Shown piece after piece: positions 21,527 through 33,339 of a stretch of DNA of 64,000 nucleotides (positions within the stretch are counted from its first letter, which is position 1; each line of letters opens with the position of its first letter). Location: positions 145,561,701 through 145,625,700 of the forward strand of contig CM053140.1 of the NCBI GenBank assembly GCA_028571685.1. Reading direction: 5' to 3'. Made by a program: the position numbers and the translations under genes. Under the pieces are notes generated by a model. That model saw nothing but the letters and a program-made list of their open reading frames with translations. It was not told the DNA's origin and made no database searches. The DNA is from Heterohyrax brucei (lineage: Eukaryota; Chordata; Mammalia; Hyracoidea; Procaviidae).

Positions 21527-21715
21527 CAACATTCAAACATTTGGGCTATAATGTTTATGTTTTTCACCATTGTCCAGATGCTAGTTACGGTTTAGATATA
21601 ACTCTTTAATCTTAAAGTTACAAATTACATGTACATTTATGCATTAAAGTTTAAAGATGCTAAAGCATCAATTTTCAATAACCATGGAAATATTAATTCC
21701 TCCTCAAAGATAAGA
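21527..21715 (+). repeat. Right copy of the direct repeat flanking the L1
   Basis: Counterpart of 18345-18530: 'caccattgtccagatgctag', 'ttacggtttagatataact', 'gtttaaagatgctaaagc' and a 'caaagataag' end. It is too diverged to be a recent duplication. Confidence 0.7.
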
Positions 21716-22590
21716 ATATCATATATTACTTTAAACTGTTAACTTATTTTAGAATTGGGAGTTTGAGGTGAAACAAAGATGCACATAAATGAATCTGCGC
21801 TCAAGCTGGTGTACGTAACACTTTGTTTAACTGCTCAACCCAGATTATTATATTGCAAGTTATTATCTTTACTGTGAAAACATCATTACTACAGATGTTG
21901 TTGATTCTGTTTGTGTTTAGTCACTAGTTTCCATAGTTATGTGCTATATCTTGCAAATTTTTACTTGGTTTAATGAATTACTTCATTCAACAAATATATG
22001 AGTATCTATTTTGTGCCAGGCACTGTACTGGGCACTGGGGATAGAGAGAAAGGGTCATCCAAATAAATCCACAATGTCAATGAAGTATGGAATAGATTAT
22101 GTACCAGTTGTTATAGGCTTATATTTTTATATTTCTCTCTGTGTAGTTCCTAAAAGTCAAGCTTTTTCTTTGTTAACTTGTCTTTCTCTAACACAGGTCT
22201 CCTAGTACTGTGAAAAGAATACCCTTGAGAAAAGTTAAAACCAAACAATAGTTCAGCTTAATTGGCAAGTATGGTCTGCCTTGAGCACTATGCTCTTTTA
22301 GGAGATATCTATATGAGATCAAACTGACAATAGCAAGTCAGAAATTAGGTGGGAACGTTAGGGAACAGTGAGCTTATGTTAATGGGGGAGGAACAACTCA
22401 GGAAAGGAGAGTGAGAGTGATTACCCAATTTGAAGAACATAATCAATGTCATTAAACGGTACATGTAGAAGCTGTTGAACTGATGTATTTTGCTGTATAT
22501 ATTCTCAACAACAATTATAAAATAAGTAAAATTTAGGGGAGGAAAAAAGCATACCTTTGTAAAAAGTGTATTAATCAGGAAAGCTTTCAA
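21716..22590. repeat. Mostly unassigned; ancient repeat fragment at about 21980-22065
   Basis: The block 'caacaaatatatgagtatct' followed by 'ttttgtgccaggcactgtac' belongs to a common ancient mammalian repeat type. The rest, including the open frame at 22345-22605 (minus), has no recognisable features. Confidence 0.45.
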
Positions 22591-22599
22591 AGGTGGCTC

Positions 22600-22795
22600 C
22601 ATCACAGACTAGTTGCATGTCTTTGAACAAATCATTTTAACTTCTGTGAGAGTGAATTTTTCCCTCTGTATTACAGAAACAACAAAACCACTATATGTAT
22701 TTGATGTGAGAGTCAGGGGAAATAACTTATATGAAGCATCTAGCTGAGTGTCTGAGCATAATAGGTTCATAAAAACTGTACTTCCCCCATATAAC
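22600..22795 (+). repeat. MIR SINE
   Basis: MIR order on the plus strand: 'gttgcatgtctttgaacaaa', 'ttttccctctgtattaca', 'aggggaaataacttatatga' and 'agcatctagctgagtgtctg'. Diverged. Confidence 0.6.
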
Positions 22796-22849
22796 CACAG
22801 TTTAAACTACCTTATTAGTCATATTTCATCTCTGACATTGTTAACTATT

Positions 22850-22950
22850 CTGACTAATAAGTAGAATAACATTACTAAGCATTTACCATGTGTCACGCAT
22901 CCCAGATGTGTTGTTAAATTTCACCTTCTTAACAACCCAATGGGTAGACG
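22850..22950 (-). repeat. MIR fragment
   Basis: 'actaagcatttaccatgtgt' and 'ttcttaacaacccaatgggt' correspond to the complement of the MIR 3' part. Confidence 0.55.
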
Positions 22951-23391
22951 TAGCCCAGCCAAGCCACTTGATCCCATGGCTCCCATCTTGACCAGTACAC
23001 TGCCCTTAAATACATTCCTGTTACTACTGATGGACCAACATAGCCCCCAATCATTTTCTAGTGTTTTCAGATTGCTGCATCTCTGTGGTCTGACAGATGC
23101 TCCTAGCCTTTGCTGACTGTACCTACCTACTCATTTCTCATGATATGAGACCTTTTGCTCTAGTGGTATTGTATGGGAAGAGAAGTTTTCTAGGCACAAA
23201 GCCATGAGGAAGACCATAATGGCAGGAACAACAGGCTTCATTCTCCATAACTTTTTTTGTTTCTCCTTCAAAACATCCCCCAGTCAAATGCTTCCCAACT
23301 GTTGCAACCAGTCTTGTGATCAAATTCTGCCAAAAAGCTGATGGCTGGGATGGCACCTAAATACTCTTTAACTCTTTCCTACCTGGTATTT
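22951..23391. other. No recognised feature
   Basis: No gene or repeat recognised. A short minus-strand frame (23138-23356) reads as chance. Confidence 0.35.
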
Positions 23392-23605
23392 GCAAGGAAT
23401 CCTAGTGATGAAGTCATTAAGTATGTTTAGCTACTAACTGAAAAGTTGGATGTAGTGTGAACCCACCAGCCACTCCACAAAGGAGGCAGCAGTCTGCTTC
23501 TGTAAGGATTACAACTCCAGAAACGCTATGGGACAGCTCTACTCTGTCCTACAGAGTTGCTATGAGTTAGAACTGACTAGATGGCAATGGATTTAAGGTT
23601 TGGAA
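23392..23605 (+). mobile_element. AfroSINE, long subtype
   Basis: Has the extra block 'ggcagcagtctgcttctgta' followed by 'aggattacaactccag' between the head and 'gggacagctctactctgtcc', which distinguishes the longer subtype. The 3' end reads 'gagttagaactgactagatg'. Confidence 0.85.
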
Positions 23606-24879
23606 ACCTGGTGTTGGCAGTTTATACTTATGATCTAAGAAGAGTTTATTATAATTCTCTAGAATTTGACATTTTATAGACTGCAATACTAAGATAAATG
23701 TCATTAAGAAAAATACAAGATCCTTTGAAAAATTAGACCTCTCAGAATCCTTCTGTTCCCATGCCTGGCTTCTCACATTTTTCATTAACCATTTGGCAAG
23801 GAGACTCTGACGGCCGGCCAATAATCTCTTATTGGTTATTTACCTGTTTTGCTCACTGAAACATCTATTCTATCACTATTTTTCCTTTACCTTTAAAGAA
23901 AACCTATGCTTCCGTGAATATCAAGCTTCTCCCCAATTGCTTGCATGAAGGAAAGAAAAGAACAGCTAAAAATACCTGGATTCTTCAATTTGTGGCAATT
24001 TTTTTTTAAGATAAAGCTTTTTTCCAGAAGCCGTACAATTAGTTTTGCAATGATAGCCCTCAGGAAGTAGGGAGAGAGGTGGAAAGCTTAGGAACAAATC
24101 ATTATTGCTATAACTCAAAAGCGTAACACTCTGTCCAACACACCCACACACATCCATTTCGGTCTTGGTTCCTGAAGGTAGATGCTTATGGAGGGGTCAA
24201 CACTTGTCGAGGTGCACAACCCTGGCTATCTTCATGGTAGCTTGATGAGATGCCCACTGTTCAGTTAATAATTTATGAGCCCAATACGTCAGAAACTAGG
24301 GTAGAACTTACTATCTTGTCGGTTAGCGACCTTTAGTTTCAGTGTTATGCTAGCAAGTTCAGGCTGTTTCTTCCACCAGCTTCCTCTTGTCATATGGAAA
24401 TTTGAAGCAGTTCTGCACAAACTTTGTGTGACAAGTCTATCTTAAACCAGGTTTTTTGGTCAAGACTGCTGGTTCTGTTACCAATACCCATGATTAACTA
24501 TGTTTATTTCAATTTCTTTTTTAATTCATTTTTTAATACACCTAATGGAGTAAAATGATCTGCCTTTAATTTACTACTATCAAACTAGCCATATAATCAC
24601 TAACAATGAATTATCGTCACCATGTTCAGTAACACAACTGTTATATACCATTCACTCAAAAGCTTATGTATCTTCAAAGCACATCAAACTCATTGTGCTC
24701 AAAGCCAAAGGCAAAATATGCTCTTCTATTAGCATTTCTAAATTGCATCCATTTACCTCTGTCTGCCAGTTAGTCAAGTCTCAAACTTAGCAAACCTTCT
24801 TACTCTTTTCCTCTCTGTCTCATGCTCCCCACCCACATTAGTTATCAGAGTCTACTCACTCAGTCTCCTAAAAATACTC
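23606..24879. other. No recognised feature
   Basis: No nameable repeat or gene. Short minus-strand frames at 23567-23821 and 23966-24157 lack domains. Confidence 0.35.
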
Positions 24880-25400
24880 TCATTATCAACTTCTCAAGAT
24901 CCTTTCTGCCACAAGCTGGTCCAATGATTTATAATGTCTTCCTACTCCAAGAACTAGTAACTGGTCCTCTGAGACTTCCTTAACACTGCTTAATGTGTTT
25001 TCTAACCTGTAGCCAAAGTTAATATTGGAAATATTCAAGTCTTTTATTCTACTCCTGTACTTAAATTCCTTCAATGACTTCTCATATATCTTGTGATCAT
25101 TGTTTAATATAGTCTATCAGGCCCAACATGACTATAACCTCTCCTCTTCATCCTCTTCACTAGCCATTCTCCCTATTGCTTTCATATCTTGACTCCTCCA
25201 AGCTCTTTGTCACCTCAGGATATTTCTGCATATTGTTCACTGTCTGAAACCCTCTCCAACCCTCCTACATCACTTGGCCAAGCTGTTGTCCTAGAGATAA
25301 TATCTAAAATGTTACACCTGCAGGGAATAATCCCCCAACCATTCTACCCATAAACACACTCCCAACTATGTCCCCAGTTCAGTGTCTCCAAAGTACCTAG
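24880..25400 (+). repeat. L2 LINE 3' region
   Basis: Follows the L2 3' sequence order: 'ctgtacttaaattccttcaa', 'tctatcaggcccaacatgac', 'cactagccattctccctatt', 'ctccaagctctttgtcacct' and 'tctgaaaccctctccaaccc'. It is old and non-coding. Confidence 0.65.
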
Positions 25401-25693
25401 ATTCTTGCTTCATAACTCAGTTCACAACAGTGATTACTTATTTAATATTTGTCTTTTGTGCTGGAATCATAGCTGGTAAGAAATTTATTCTAAAAACTCA
25501 TATGTACAAGAAAGAAATTGGGGGAGGGTCTTTTTATTTATTTACTTATTTTGTTAAATTAACTTAAATCCAACCCCTGCTTAATCAACTTAAATCATAA
25601 TACCATAGATCTGGAGAGAAGTATAGACTCTATTATTACTGAAGTCTGTCCTATTTTTCTTAATGTGATTTAGAAAAAAGTCAAGATGGCTGT
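25401..25693. other. No recognised feature
   Basis: AT-rich; probably the degraded end of the L2 or unique sequence. Confidence 0.35.
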
Positions 25694-26183
25694 TGTGATG
25701 AGCTGAATTATGTCTCCCAAAAATGCGTGCATTAATTTGGCTAGGCTGTAATTCCTGGTATTGTTGATGTTCATATATGCTGTAAATCCTGCCTCCATGA
25801 TGTTAATGAGGGACGATGGAAGGCAGTTACGTTGGTGGGGCAGGACTCGATATGTAAGATTGTATTGTGCCTTGTGGCAATCTCTCCAGATATGAAAGAA
25901 AGATGCTACCAGAGAGAACTGGGGTCTACATATCACCAAGAAAGCAATGCTGAGAGCAGACTGCATCCTTTGGAAAGGGCCCAGGGTCCCTTTGCCTCGT
26001 AAGTTCCCACTTCAAGGGAATATTGACTACAAAGACATTCCTCTAGAGCCAACAGAGAAAGCCTTCCCCTGGAGCTGATGCCCTGAATTTGGACTTGTAG
26101 CCTACTGGAGTGTGACAGAATAAAATTTCTCTTTTTAAAGCCTTCTACTTGTGGTACTTCTGTTAGAGCAGATGACTAAGACA
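25694..26183 (+). mobile_element. MaLR-type solo LTR
   Basis: Starts 'tgtgatgagctgaattatgt' and ends 'gagcagatgactaagaca', with the family's 'ttggacttgtagcctactgg' and 'ttaaagccttctacttgtgg' blocks. Flanks gctgt (left) and ggtgt (right) match at 4 of 5 positions. Confidence 0.8.
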
Positions 26184-27936
26184 GGTGTCTTAATCTGTCC
26201 AAGGAACCACAGAGGTCCATGCAGTCTTAGATTTACACCAGTTACCACTAAGAAGACCTTTTTCCAGTATCACATTGTCTTACATGACTCCTTTTGCCAT
26301 TGTTAGAACCTGAGACTCTTGCAGTAGGGACCTCCATGATCCAGGAGCACTCTGAGTCCTGCCACCACCTCGACAGTGCTGCCAAGGAAGAATGGGGTCA
26401 TTCTCCTTGTAGACTCATCAGCGTCTCACCCTAGTCTAAGTGAGGAATCTCCATGCTTCCTCAGAGACCCTGAAGGTAGTCCTCTCTCCTGGCTTCCTCA
26501 TTCTTCATGAGTAGTCTTCACACATTCCCTCTTTGTGAGAATAATCTCTCAGAGAAACAAAAGAGGGATAGTTTTCAAAGAGTTTCTGCTCTGCAAAATT
26601 CCTTGAAGCCAAAATTATGGAAGTTATTTGGTTAAAATAAGAACGGGAGAAAAGAAAACAGGGAGAAAACCAGCACAAATTAAATGTTTTGAGACAATTC
26701 GTCAAGGCAGTACTTGTCCAACACATGTATTCATTAAGAGAATGAATGAATTTGAATCATTAACTCATCCTATCCTGTGTTTTGTGCATATGTGTGCATG
26801 GGCACAAACATACTTGTGTGTACAGAGGGGAGAAAGAGAAACGTGAGTTGATTTCTATGGGCAGCAAGAAGGATGGCCTTTCTGCTCCCCGTCCTGCCTA
26901 TCATAGCATCATACATAGTTTTAGTGCTGTGGTTGGCAGTGCACTTGCAAACACCATCACAGTTCTCCTGTAAAATAAGAAAAAAAAATTAATATTCACT
27001 CTACAGTGCACTAAACTTGAACTAATAGCAGTCTGTCTCCTCTATAAGTCTGTCTCCTTACCATTGTCTTATAAGGTGGGCTAGGAGTGTGAATGATTGG
27101 GAGGTAGAACAGGACTGTATGTGAGCTTTCACTACGTGTGAAGCAGAATTGAGCATTTTATGTACAATCAGAGTTTAAATCAAGCAGAAGACAACAGAAT
27201 CACACACTGTGGTACTTAGATAACCTTATTCTCAAATGGATAAAACATTTCCACCTGCTCCTTGCAAAGCGGAGATAAGTTTAAAAAGAGAGAGAGATTT
27301 ATTTTCCTGCTTTATAAAGGTCAGAGAGAGTGAGCAAATCTCACTTAGATCCTCAGCTGGGTTTCTTCTTATTTTTCCAGAAGGTATCTAGCAATTCTGC
27401 TGTGCCTGCAAAAATCCCCCTGCACTCTCTAAGTCTACATATGGTCTAATACATTGTTGATACTTAATTTTATCAAACAGGGAAAACACCTTTCCTGGGC
27501 ACTGAGCTCTCCCCCGACTGGCAAACTTTTGGATTTTACCAATTGTGTTTGCTTCTTCAGCAGTCAAGCTAACCAGGACTTTGGCAAGGCACCTCTTTTA
27601 CAGGACTGGTTCCTTTAGGAATGAACTCCCAGCTCCAGAAAGCACATCTGCTCACACATAAGTGGACTACACTTCAAGCAATTTTTTTCCCCAGCCCCCT
27701 TGGGGGAATCTTGTTTTCTAATTCTGTGTTCCTACTGAAGATCTGCTCCTGCTTTGATCCTAAAGATTGATTCATAACTTCATCTGCACTTTCAGAAACA
27801 CAACTTTCTTTGGTATCCCATTTTTTGGCTAGCCTGCTGATTCTTCTTCCACTATTTCCATGGACTAATGATCTATCGAAGGATTCCCTCCTTGCAGCAA
27901 ATGCATGTCCTGTTCTCTCAGGTAATCCTTACCATT
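26184..27936. other. No recognised feature
   Basis: About 1.75 kb without a repeat I can name. Includes a short 'gagagaga' run near 27287. Confidence 0.35.
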
Positions 27937-28210
27937 TGTCTTAGTCATCTGGCGCTGCTACAACAGAAATACCACAGCGAATAGCTTTAACAAAGAGAAA
28001 TTTATTTTTTCGCTATCTAGGAGGCTAGAAGTTCAAATTCACTCAGGGCGTCAGCTCCAGGGAAAGGCCTTCTGTCTCTGTCAGCTCTGGAGGGAGGTCT
28101 TTCTTATCAATCTTCTCCTGGACTAGGAGCTTGGCTCAGACAATGCCCTCTGTTCCCAGTGCTTCTTTCCTGGTGGTATGAAGTTCCACCCTAATCCTCT
28201 TTTACATAAA

Positions 28211-29315
28211 TTTGTTGTTGCTGTTGTTATGTGTCATCGAGATGATTCCAACTCATTGAGATTCTATGGATAACAAAACAAAACACTATCCAGTCTTGCA
28301 CCACGTCCACAATCGTTTTTGTACTTAAACCCATCATTGCAGTCACTGTGTTAAGCCATCTCATTGACAGTCTTCCTCCTTTTCACTGATCCGCTATTCT
28401 ACCAAGCATGATGTCCTTCTTCAGGGACTGTTCTCTCCTGACCACGTGTCCAAAGTACATAGGGTACAGTCTAGCCACTTTTGCTTCCAAGGAACCCTCT
28501 GGTTGCCCTTCTCCGGGAACAGAACTGTCTGTTCTTTTGGCAGTCTGTGGTTCGTTCAATATTCTTCTCCAACACAACAATTCAAAGGCATCAATTTTTC
28601 TTCTGTCTTCCTTATTCATTGTCCAGCTTTTGCATGCATGTGATAAGAAAATACCATGATTTGGGTCAGGCACCTTAGTCTTCAAGGTAACATCTTTACT
28701 TTTCACTACTTTAAAGAGGTCTTTTGTAGTGGATTTTGCCAGTTCAACGCATCTTTTGATTTCTTGACCGCTGCTTCCATGGGTGTTGATCATGGAACCA
28801 AGTAAAATGAAATCCTTGGCAACCTCAATCCTTTCTCCATTTATGATGATGTTGCTTAATTGCCCAGTTGTGAGGATTTTTGTTTGCTTGATGTTGAGAT
28901 GCAATCGATACTGAAGGCCGTAGTCTTTGATCTTCATCAGTAAGTGTTTCAAATCTACTTCACTTACAGCAAGTAAAGTGGTGTTAATGAGGTTATTAAT
29001 GAGTCATCCTCCAAGCCTGATGCCTCATTCTTCATATGATCCAGCTTCTCGGATTGTTTGCTCAGCATATGGATTGAAAAGGCATGGTGAAAGGATACAA
29101 CACTGACACATACTTTTCTTGACTTTAAACTGTGCAGTGTCCCCTTTTCCTGTTCGCACGACTGCCTCTTGATCCATGTACAGACTCCTTAAGAACCCAG
29201 TTAAGTGTTCTAGAATTCCCACTCTCCACGATGTTAGTCGTAATTTGTTATGATCCATGTAGTCGAATGCCTTTGCATAGTCAAAGACGCACAGGTAAAT
29301 AACTTTCTGTAAATA
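28211..29315 (-). mobile_element. 5'-truncated RTE LINE inserted in the LTR
   Basis: On the minus strand it spans the RTE reverse transcriptase C-terminal half to the 3' end ('cttgttatgatccatgtagt'-type block at the far end, 'gtgtcatcgagatgattcca' near the 3' end). The probable target duplication 'tacataaa' is at 28203-28210 and 29316-29323. The 5' truncation is usual for target-primed reverse transcription. Confidence 0.85.
28383..29310 (-). pseudogene. RTE reverse transcriptase, C-terminal half, broken
   Basis: From about 29310 down, the frame encodes DHNKLRLTSWRVGILEHLTG and KVKKSMCQCCILSPCLFNPY (the R-GC-LSP region), then after an interruption KHLLMKIKDYGLQYRLHLNI, KTKILTTG, VAKDFILLGSMINTHGSS and SWTMNKEDRRKIDAFELLCW RRI, the conserved RTE C-terminal block. 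The interval expected to hold the catalytic YADD (near 28975-29000) has lost it: DNA there reads 'gtggtgttaatgaggtt' where an intact copy would encode the motif. The two main pieces lie in different frames. Inactive. Confidence 0.85.
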
Positions 29316-29431
29316 TACATAAACTTAATAATCACAAAATGGAGGACAACCATGCAATATGGGGAGTCACGGCCTCAACAAGCTGACACATGTTTTGGGG
29401 CAACGTACTTCAAACTATTCAAACTATGACA

Positions 29432-30455
29432 CCATTCACAGCCCCACTCCATGAACCCCAATCCTGCCTGGGCTATAGGTCACACTACCATATCTCAGAA
29501 TTGAAAGATTTATCAAAGAATGGCAATACTAGATTTCTATTTCAGAAAGAATCCTAGGATAGAAAGATACAGAACTAGCCTAAAGCAGATTTCCCAGCAT
29601 TCATTCTTATCTAAGTCATTTCACTCCTTGAAAAATCCACATTCTCAAACCAGGAGTCAGTCCTCTTTAAGCAGATACCTTCACTTCATATTCAAGCTAG
29701 TACAGAATCATACTATACTGGCACCAATTGTGAAGACCAGCCAGGAAAAATTCTGTTCTTCTGCTATTCTAAGGATACAGGAATACACTTTCCAAGGTGT
29801 TATTTAGGTGCTTGGAAAAATGCGTGCACCTAGAGGCATTGGGTCTAACGACACAGGCAGCAAGTGGAGCTGCTTCCTGGTGTTACACAGCCAATTGTTT
29901 CTTGACACAACTATGACACAGAAATGCCTCACACTCATGTGAATGCTACATCATATAAGCTATATAACAAATGAGCATAGTATCGGGTCATGGAGCATTA
30001 GTGGAGAGAAAAATAATATCAAAGTACTCAACCATACAACTATAGCTGAAGATACAGCTGTAAATCAGCATCTCTAATGGTAACATAAGGACAGGCTGTT
30101 GTTGCCCAGGTAGCTAAGGTCCAGCATTCTTTGAGACTAGCATTCACCTAAAAATGCTTTCTGTTGGTGCTTACCTAGTCTTCATTGTTCCTCTACCCAA
30201 CTAGAACCACCTAACCACACTTTTAGTTTCATCCCTGTTACATCATCAAGAACCAATCCCAATCTTAGCAATAAGGAATTTAAGAAATCCAAGACCAATA
30301 TTCTGGGATGCAGCATTCATTCTAGCCCTGACTTTGTCTCATAGTACACACATTCATAATTTTATCCGAGTTTTTTTTTTCTGCCCACTGAAATCTTACA
30401 GCAAGACTTTTAAAATTAGAAAGATACAAATTCTAATCCTACTTCACGTGAGGAG
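29432..30455. other. No recognised feature
   Basis: No gene or repeat I can name. A plus-strand frame 29520-29807 (95 codons) has no recognisable domain. Confidence 0.35.
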
Positions 30456-30605
30456 TTGTAAACATCTGCCTTTTTTGCCTATGAAGTGATGATAAAGACA
30501 CTGATTTGCATAGTTGTTATAGGAATTTGTCAAGATGATAAAAGAGAATATGCCTAGATTAGTGCCTAGCATGGGGTAGTTGCTTAAGTTCTTTACTAAA
30601 TTCCC
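30456..30605 (+). repeat. MIR fragment
   Basis: 'tgcctatgaagtgatgataa', 'gcatagttgttataggaatt' and 'attagtgcctagcatggggt' follow the MIR 3' order. Diverged. Confidence 0.55.
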
Positions 30606-30712
30606 ATATAACAAATTCTGAGTGTCTAGTCTAACATCTTGCTTATTGAAATTACTAATATCTCATCTCACTAATGTCAACACTCTTATCTAATTAGTTT
30701 TTCTAGACTTAC

Positions 30713-31083
30713 ACCATCCAACATGCTAGCCACTAGCCATATGCGGCTATTTATATACAAAACTTAATTCTTTAAAATTAAATACAATTAAAAATATATT
30801 TCCACAAGTGCTCAATAGCCACATGTGAATAAAAATCAAAAGCAGACCCATCACCATCAAGTTGATTCCAACTCATAGCAAACCTGCAGGACAGGGTAGA
30901 ACTGTCCCATAAGGTTTCCAAGGAGCAACTGGTAGATTCCAACTCCCAACATTTGGTTAACAGTCAAACTCTTAATCGTTAGGTGACCAGGGCTCCACAA
31001 GTGGATAGTGGCCATGGTATTGGACTGTGCAAATACAGAACACTGCCATCATGGTAGAAAGTTCTACTAGACAGTGTTAGCAA
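30713..31083. mobile_element. hAT-type MITE with nested AfroSINE
   Basis: The ends are imperfect inverted repeats ('acaccatccaacatgctagc' left; 'gttctactagacagtgttag' right). Inside are 'actagccatatgcggctatt', 'tgctcaatagccacatgtg' and, after the SINE, 'gtggccatggtattggactg'. This matches a common mammalian hAT-like non-autonomous transposon; exact subfamily not named. Confidence 0.65.
30828..30995 (-). mobile_element. AfroSINE with 8-bp near-perfect duplication
   Basis: Minus-strand copy ('ccatcaagttgattccaact', 'gtagaactgtcccataaggt', 'taggtgaccagggctc'). Flanks 'cacatgtg' (30820-30827) and 'cacaagtg' (30996-31003) differ at one position. Confidence 0.9.
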
Positions 31084-31279
31084 AGATAACACCTAAGTAA
31101 CTTACTGAATATCCCATTACTTAGCTCTGAAACAGTTAATAACTTTTTCTTTAATACATCAACAAATAATACCACACCAAAGCCAAGTGCCGTCAAGCCA
31201 GATCTGAATAACAGATGACCCAAATGACAACTAACTTGGAAATTTCTCATATAAAGGACTTCTAGTTTTGAGTCTTCTA

Positions 31280-31740
31280 CTCTTAGTTTCCATCACCCAT
31301 CTGTCAGTTTGTAATACTGGGTAACTAGCATGCTGCTGTGAGGTCAGAAATTATACCAAATACCAGCAAGAGTCACCCATCAGGGCAAGGTTCTGGGAGT
31401 TTCTAGACTGAGACAGACTAGTAAGAAAGGCCTAGAAATCTACTTACAACAGCTAGCCAATGAAAACCTTATGGATCACAGTGAAATATTGTCCTGCTTA
31501 TTTGCTAGCATCAGGAAGGAAATTACTGGAGATAATTACTGGAGGAAGATATCATGTTTGGTGAAGTAGATGGCCAGAGAGAATGAGACCCTTATCAATA
31601 TGGGATGGCACAGGAGTTGCAACCATGGACTTGAACATGCTGGCAGTCATTAGGATGACACAGGACCAGAATGTTTCGTTGTGCAGTACAAAAAGTTGCT
31701 ATGAGTCAGAATCAACTTAAGAGCAGCTCTCAGTTTACCT
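31280..31740 (+). mobile_element. Internally deleted RTE-derived element
   Basis: The first half resembles the RTE 5' region: 'atctgtcagtttgtaatact', 'taccagcaagagtcaccca' and 'gactgagacagactagtaag', then 'gctagccaatgaaaacctta'. After about 31520 it continues with the 3' region: 'gttgcaaccatggacttgaa', 'atgacacaggaccagaatgt' and 'gctatgagtcagaatcaact'. The reverse transcriptase region is mostly missing. Confidence 0.65.
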
Positions 31741-32455
31741 GTTTATGAGCATCCTCTATTTATTTTTAGTTTAGGATACCTTTGTGTGAGGGGAATTAAT
31801 TTGCAACTTCACTAGCCTTTAGAAATAGAAATCAAATTAAAATATCCTTGGAAGATTTTGAACTCTTTCTCATTAAAACCTTAAAAATTGAAGTCTTCCC
31901 AGGACTAAGTCTTAAAGAAGTACATGTCTAATATTTTATGTTCAACTTAATAGTTTCTATATTGATTCATGATGTATCTCCATTTGTTTCAAACTCTTTA
32001 AATCATAAGATTCTCTGATGATTTCAGGTGAAATAGACTTCAAAAAAGCACTCATAAAGTCCTCACGGTATCTTTCTGTTGCTGCTTTCCAAAAGGCCAT
32101 GGACTGGTCCTCAAAAAAAATTCTCTCCCCTGTACTGCTCCCCAAATCCTTTCTCCTGAGCAGTCACCAGATGAGAGTGCAAAACAATCTGATTTAATTG
32201 AGAAAATTATGTGGCATAAAATACAGTCTTTGCCATTCATTTACTCATACAGTCAGCAAATTTTTTTGTCAGACCTTTGACTAAATACTGTAGACACAGT
32301 GATGAACAAAACAAGCAATCCTTTCTCTTATGGCACTTGTGAGTATTTTAATTCAATTTGACTTTGGTGAATAAAATTATATGTTTAGTTGATTTATTAT
32401 CTTATATACTCAGACTACATGGTTTATTCTATCTTACTCATGTATTGAAGAAGAG
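31741..32455. repeat. Unassigned; ancient repeat at about 32230-32345
   Basis: The sequence 'gtagacacagtgatgaacaa' and 'aacaagcaatcctttctctt' belongs to a common ancient mammalian repeat type (compare 37480-37600). Remaining sequence unassigned. Confidence 0.4.
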
Positions 32456-32650
32456 GAGGAGCTGTGGTGGTACATTGGTTAAGTACTTGACTGCTAACTA
32501 GAAAGTCAGTGGTTGGAGCCCACTATCCACTCCATGGGAGAAAGCTGTGACAGTATGCTTCTGTAAACACTGCAACCTTGGAAACCCTCTGTGGTAATCC
32601 TACTCTGCTCTAGATGGTCTCTATGCATCAGTCAACTCCACAGCAATAAT
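32456..32650 (+). mobile_element. AfroSINE, long subtype
   Basis: Contains 'ggtggtacattggttaagta', the extra block 'gtgacagtatgcttctgtaa', and 'aatcctactctgctctagat'. Diverged. Confidence 0.8.
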
Positions 32651-33339
32651 CTTTTCATTTGAGGAAGAGGGTCATTCTGCTCCACTAACAGCTTCATTTT
32701 CAAGCCAAAATTACATTTCCCAATGCCAACCAATTCTCATCTTACTAGCGAGCCACTAAATTGGGCTAATTCACCTAGATGATAAATAAGGCTTTCCTCA
32801 TAAACCAACTCTAAGTAATCAGTATCTGAGCTATTCAGAGAAGCTATACTAAGAAGGATACCACAGCTGTAGCTAGCCTTAGTGGGGGTGAGAAGAACAC
32901 GGGGATCTATTAACGACATCTTCTATAGGTTCGGGAGATTAGAGTATGTCAGATGCGCCTGTGCATTTGCATTACCTGGAGAGAGAATTGAGGGGTAAGA
33001 CAGAGGGAAATGTCATTCCAGAATAGGAAAGCAAGCAAGAATAAAGACAAGGAGTCATGGAAAAGTATGGATACATTCAGGAAAGGTAAGTAGTTCAAGT
33101 GAATGAAATACAGGCTGGATGAAGATAGGATAAAAAAGTCTGCAAAGAAACTGTGGACTTGGACTGTGAATCGTTGTGAATGACCCACATTTAGCTGACT
33201 TGTCTTTTAACTGCTCTTGTGGTCTTTGATGGTTCCCTATCTGCAGTAAAAGTTTCATTCTATTAGCATCTCTAAAAAACTCTCTAGCAAAAAGACTGGG
33301 GAAAAATTTAGGCTATGACAAATTCAATCCGTATCTAAT
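32651..33339. other. No recognised feature
   Basis: No gene or repeat recognised. Confidence 0.35.

Larger units (their letters stand above)
27937..29431 (-). mobile_element. MaLR-type solo LTR split by an RTE insertion; perfect 5-bp target duplication
   Basis: The left piece (27937-28210) starts 'tgtcttagtcatctggcgct', the complement of the LTR 3' end. The right piece (29324-29431) holds 'cacaaaatggaggacaacca' and ends 'aactatgaca', the complement of the LTR 5' end; the related LTR at 3854 has 'gattgtcctccattttgtga' at the same place. The flanks are 'ccatt' at 27932-27936 and 29432-29436. Removing the RTE leaves one LTR of about 390 bp. Confidence 0.85.

Noticed and set aside
28408-28678. 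Three overlapping plus-strand frames of 65-83 codons
   Set aside because: Antisense shadows of the RTE reverse transcriptase fragment.
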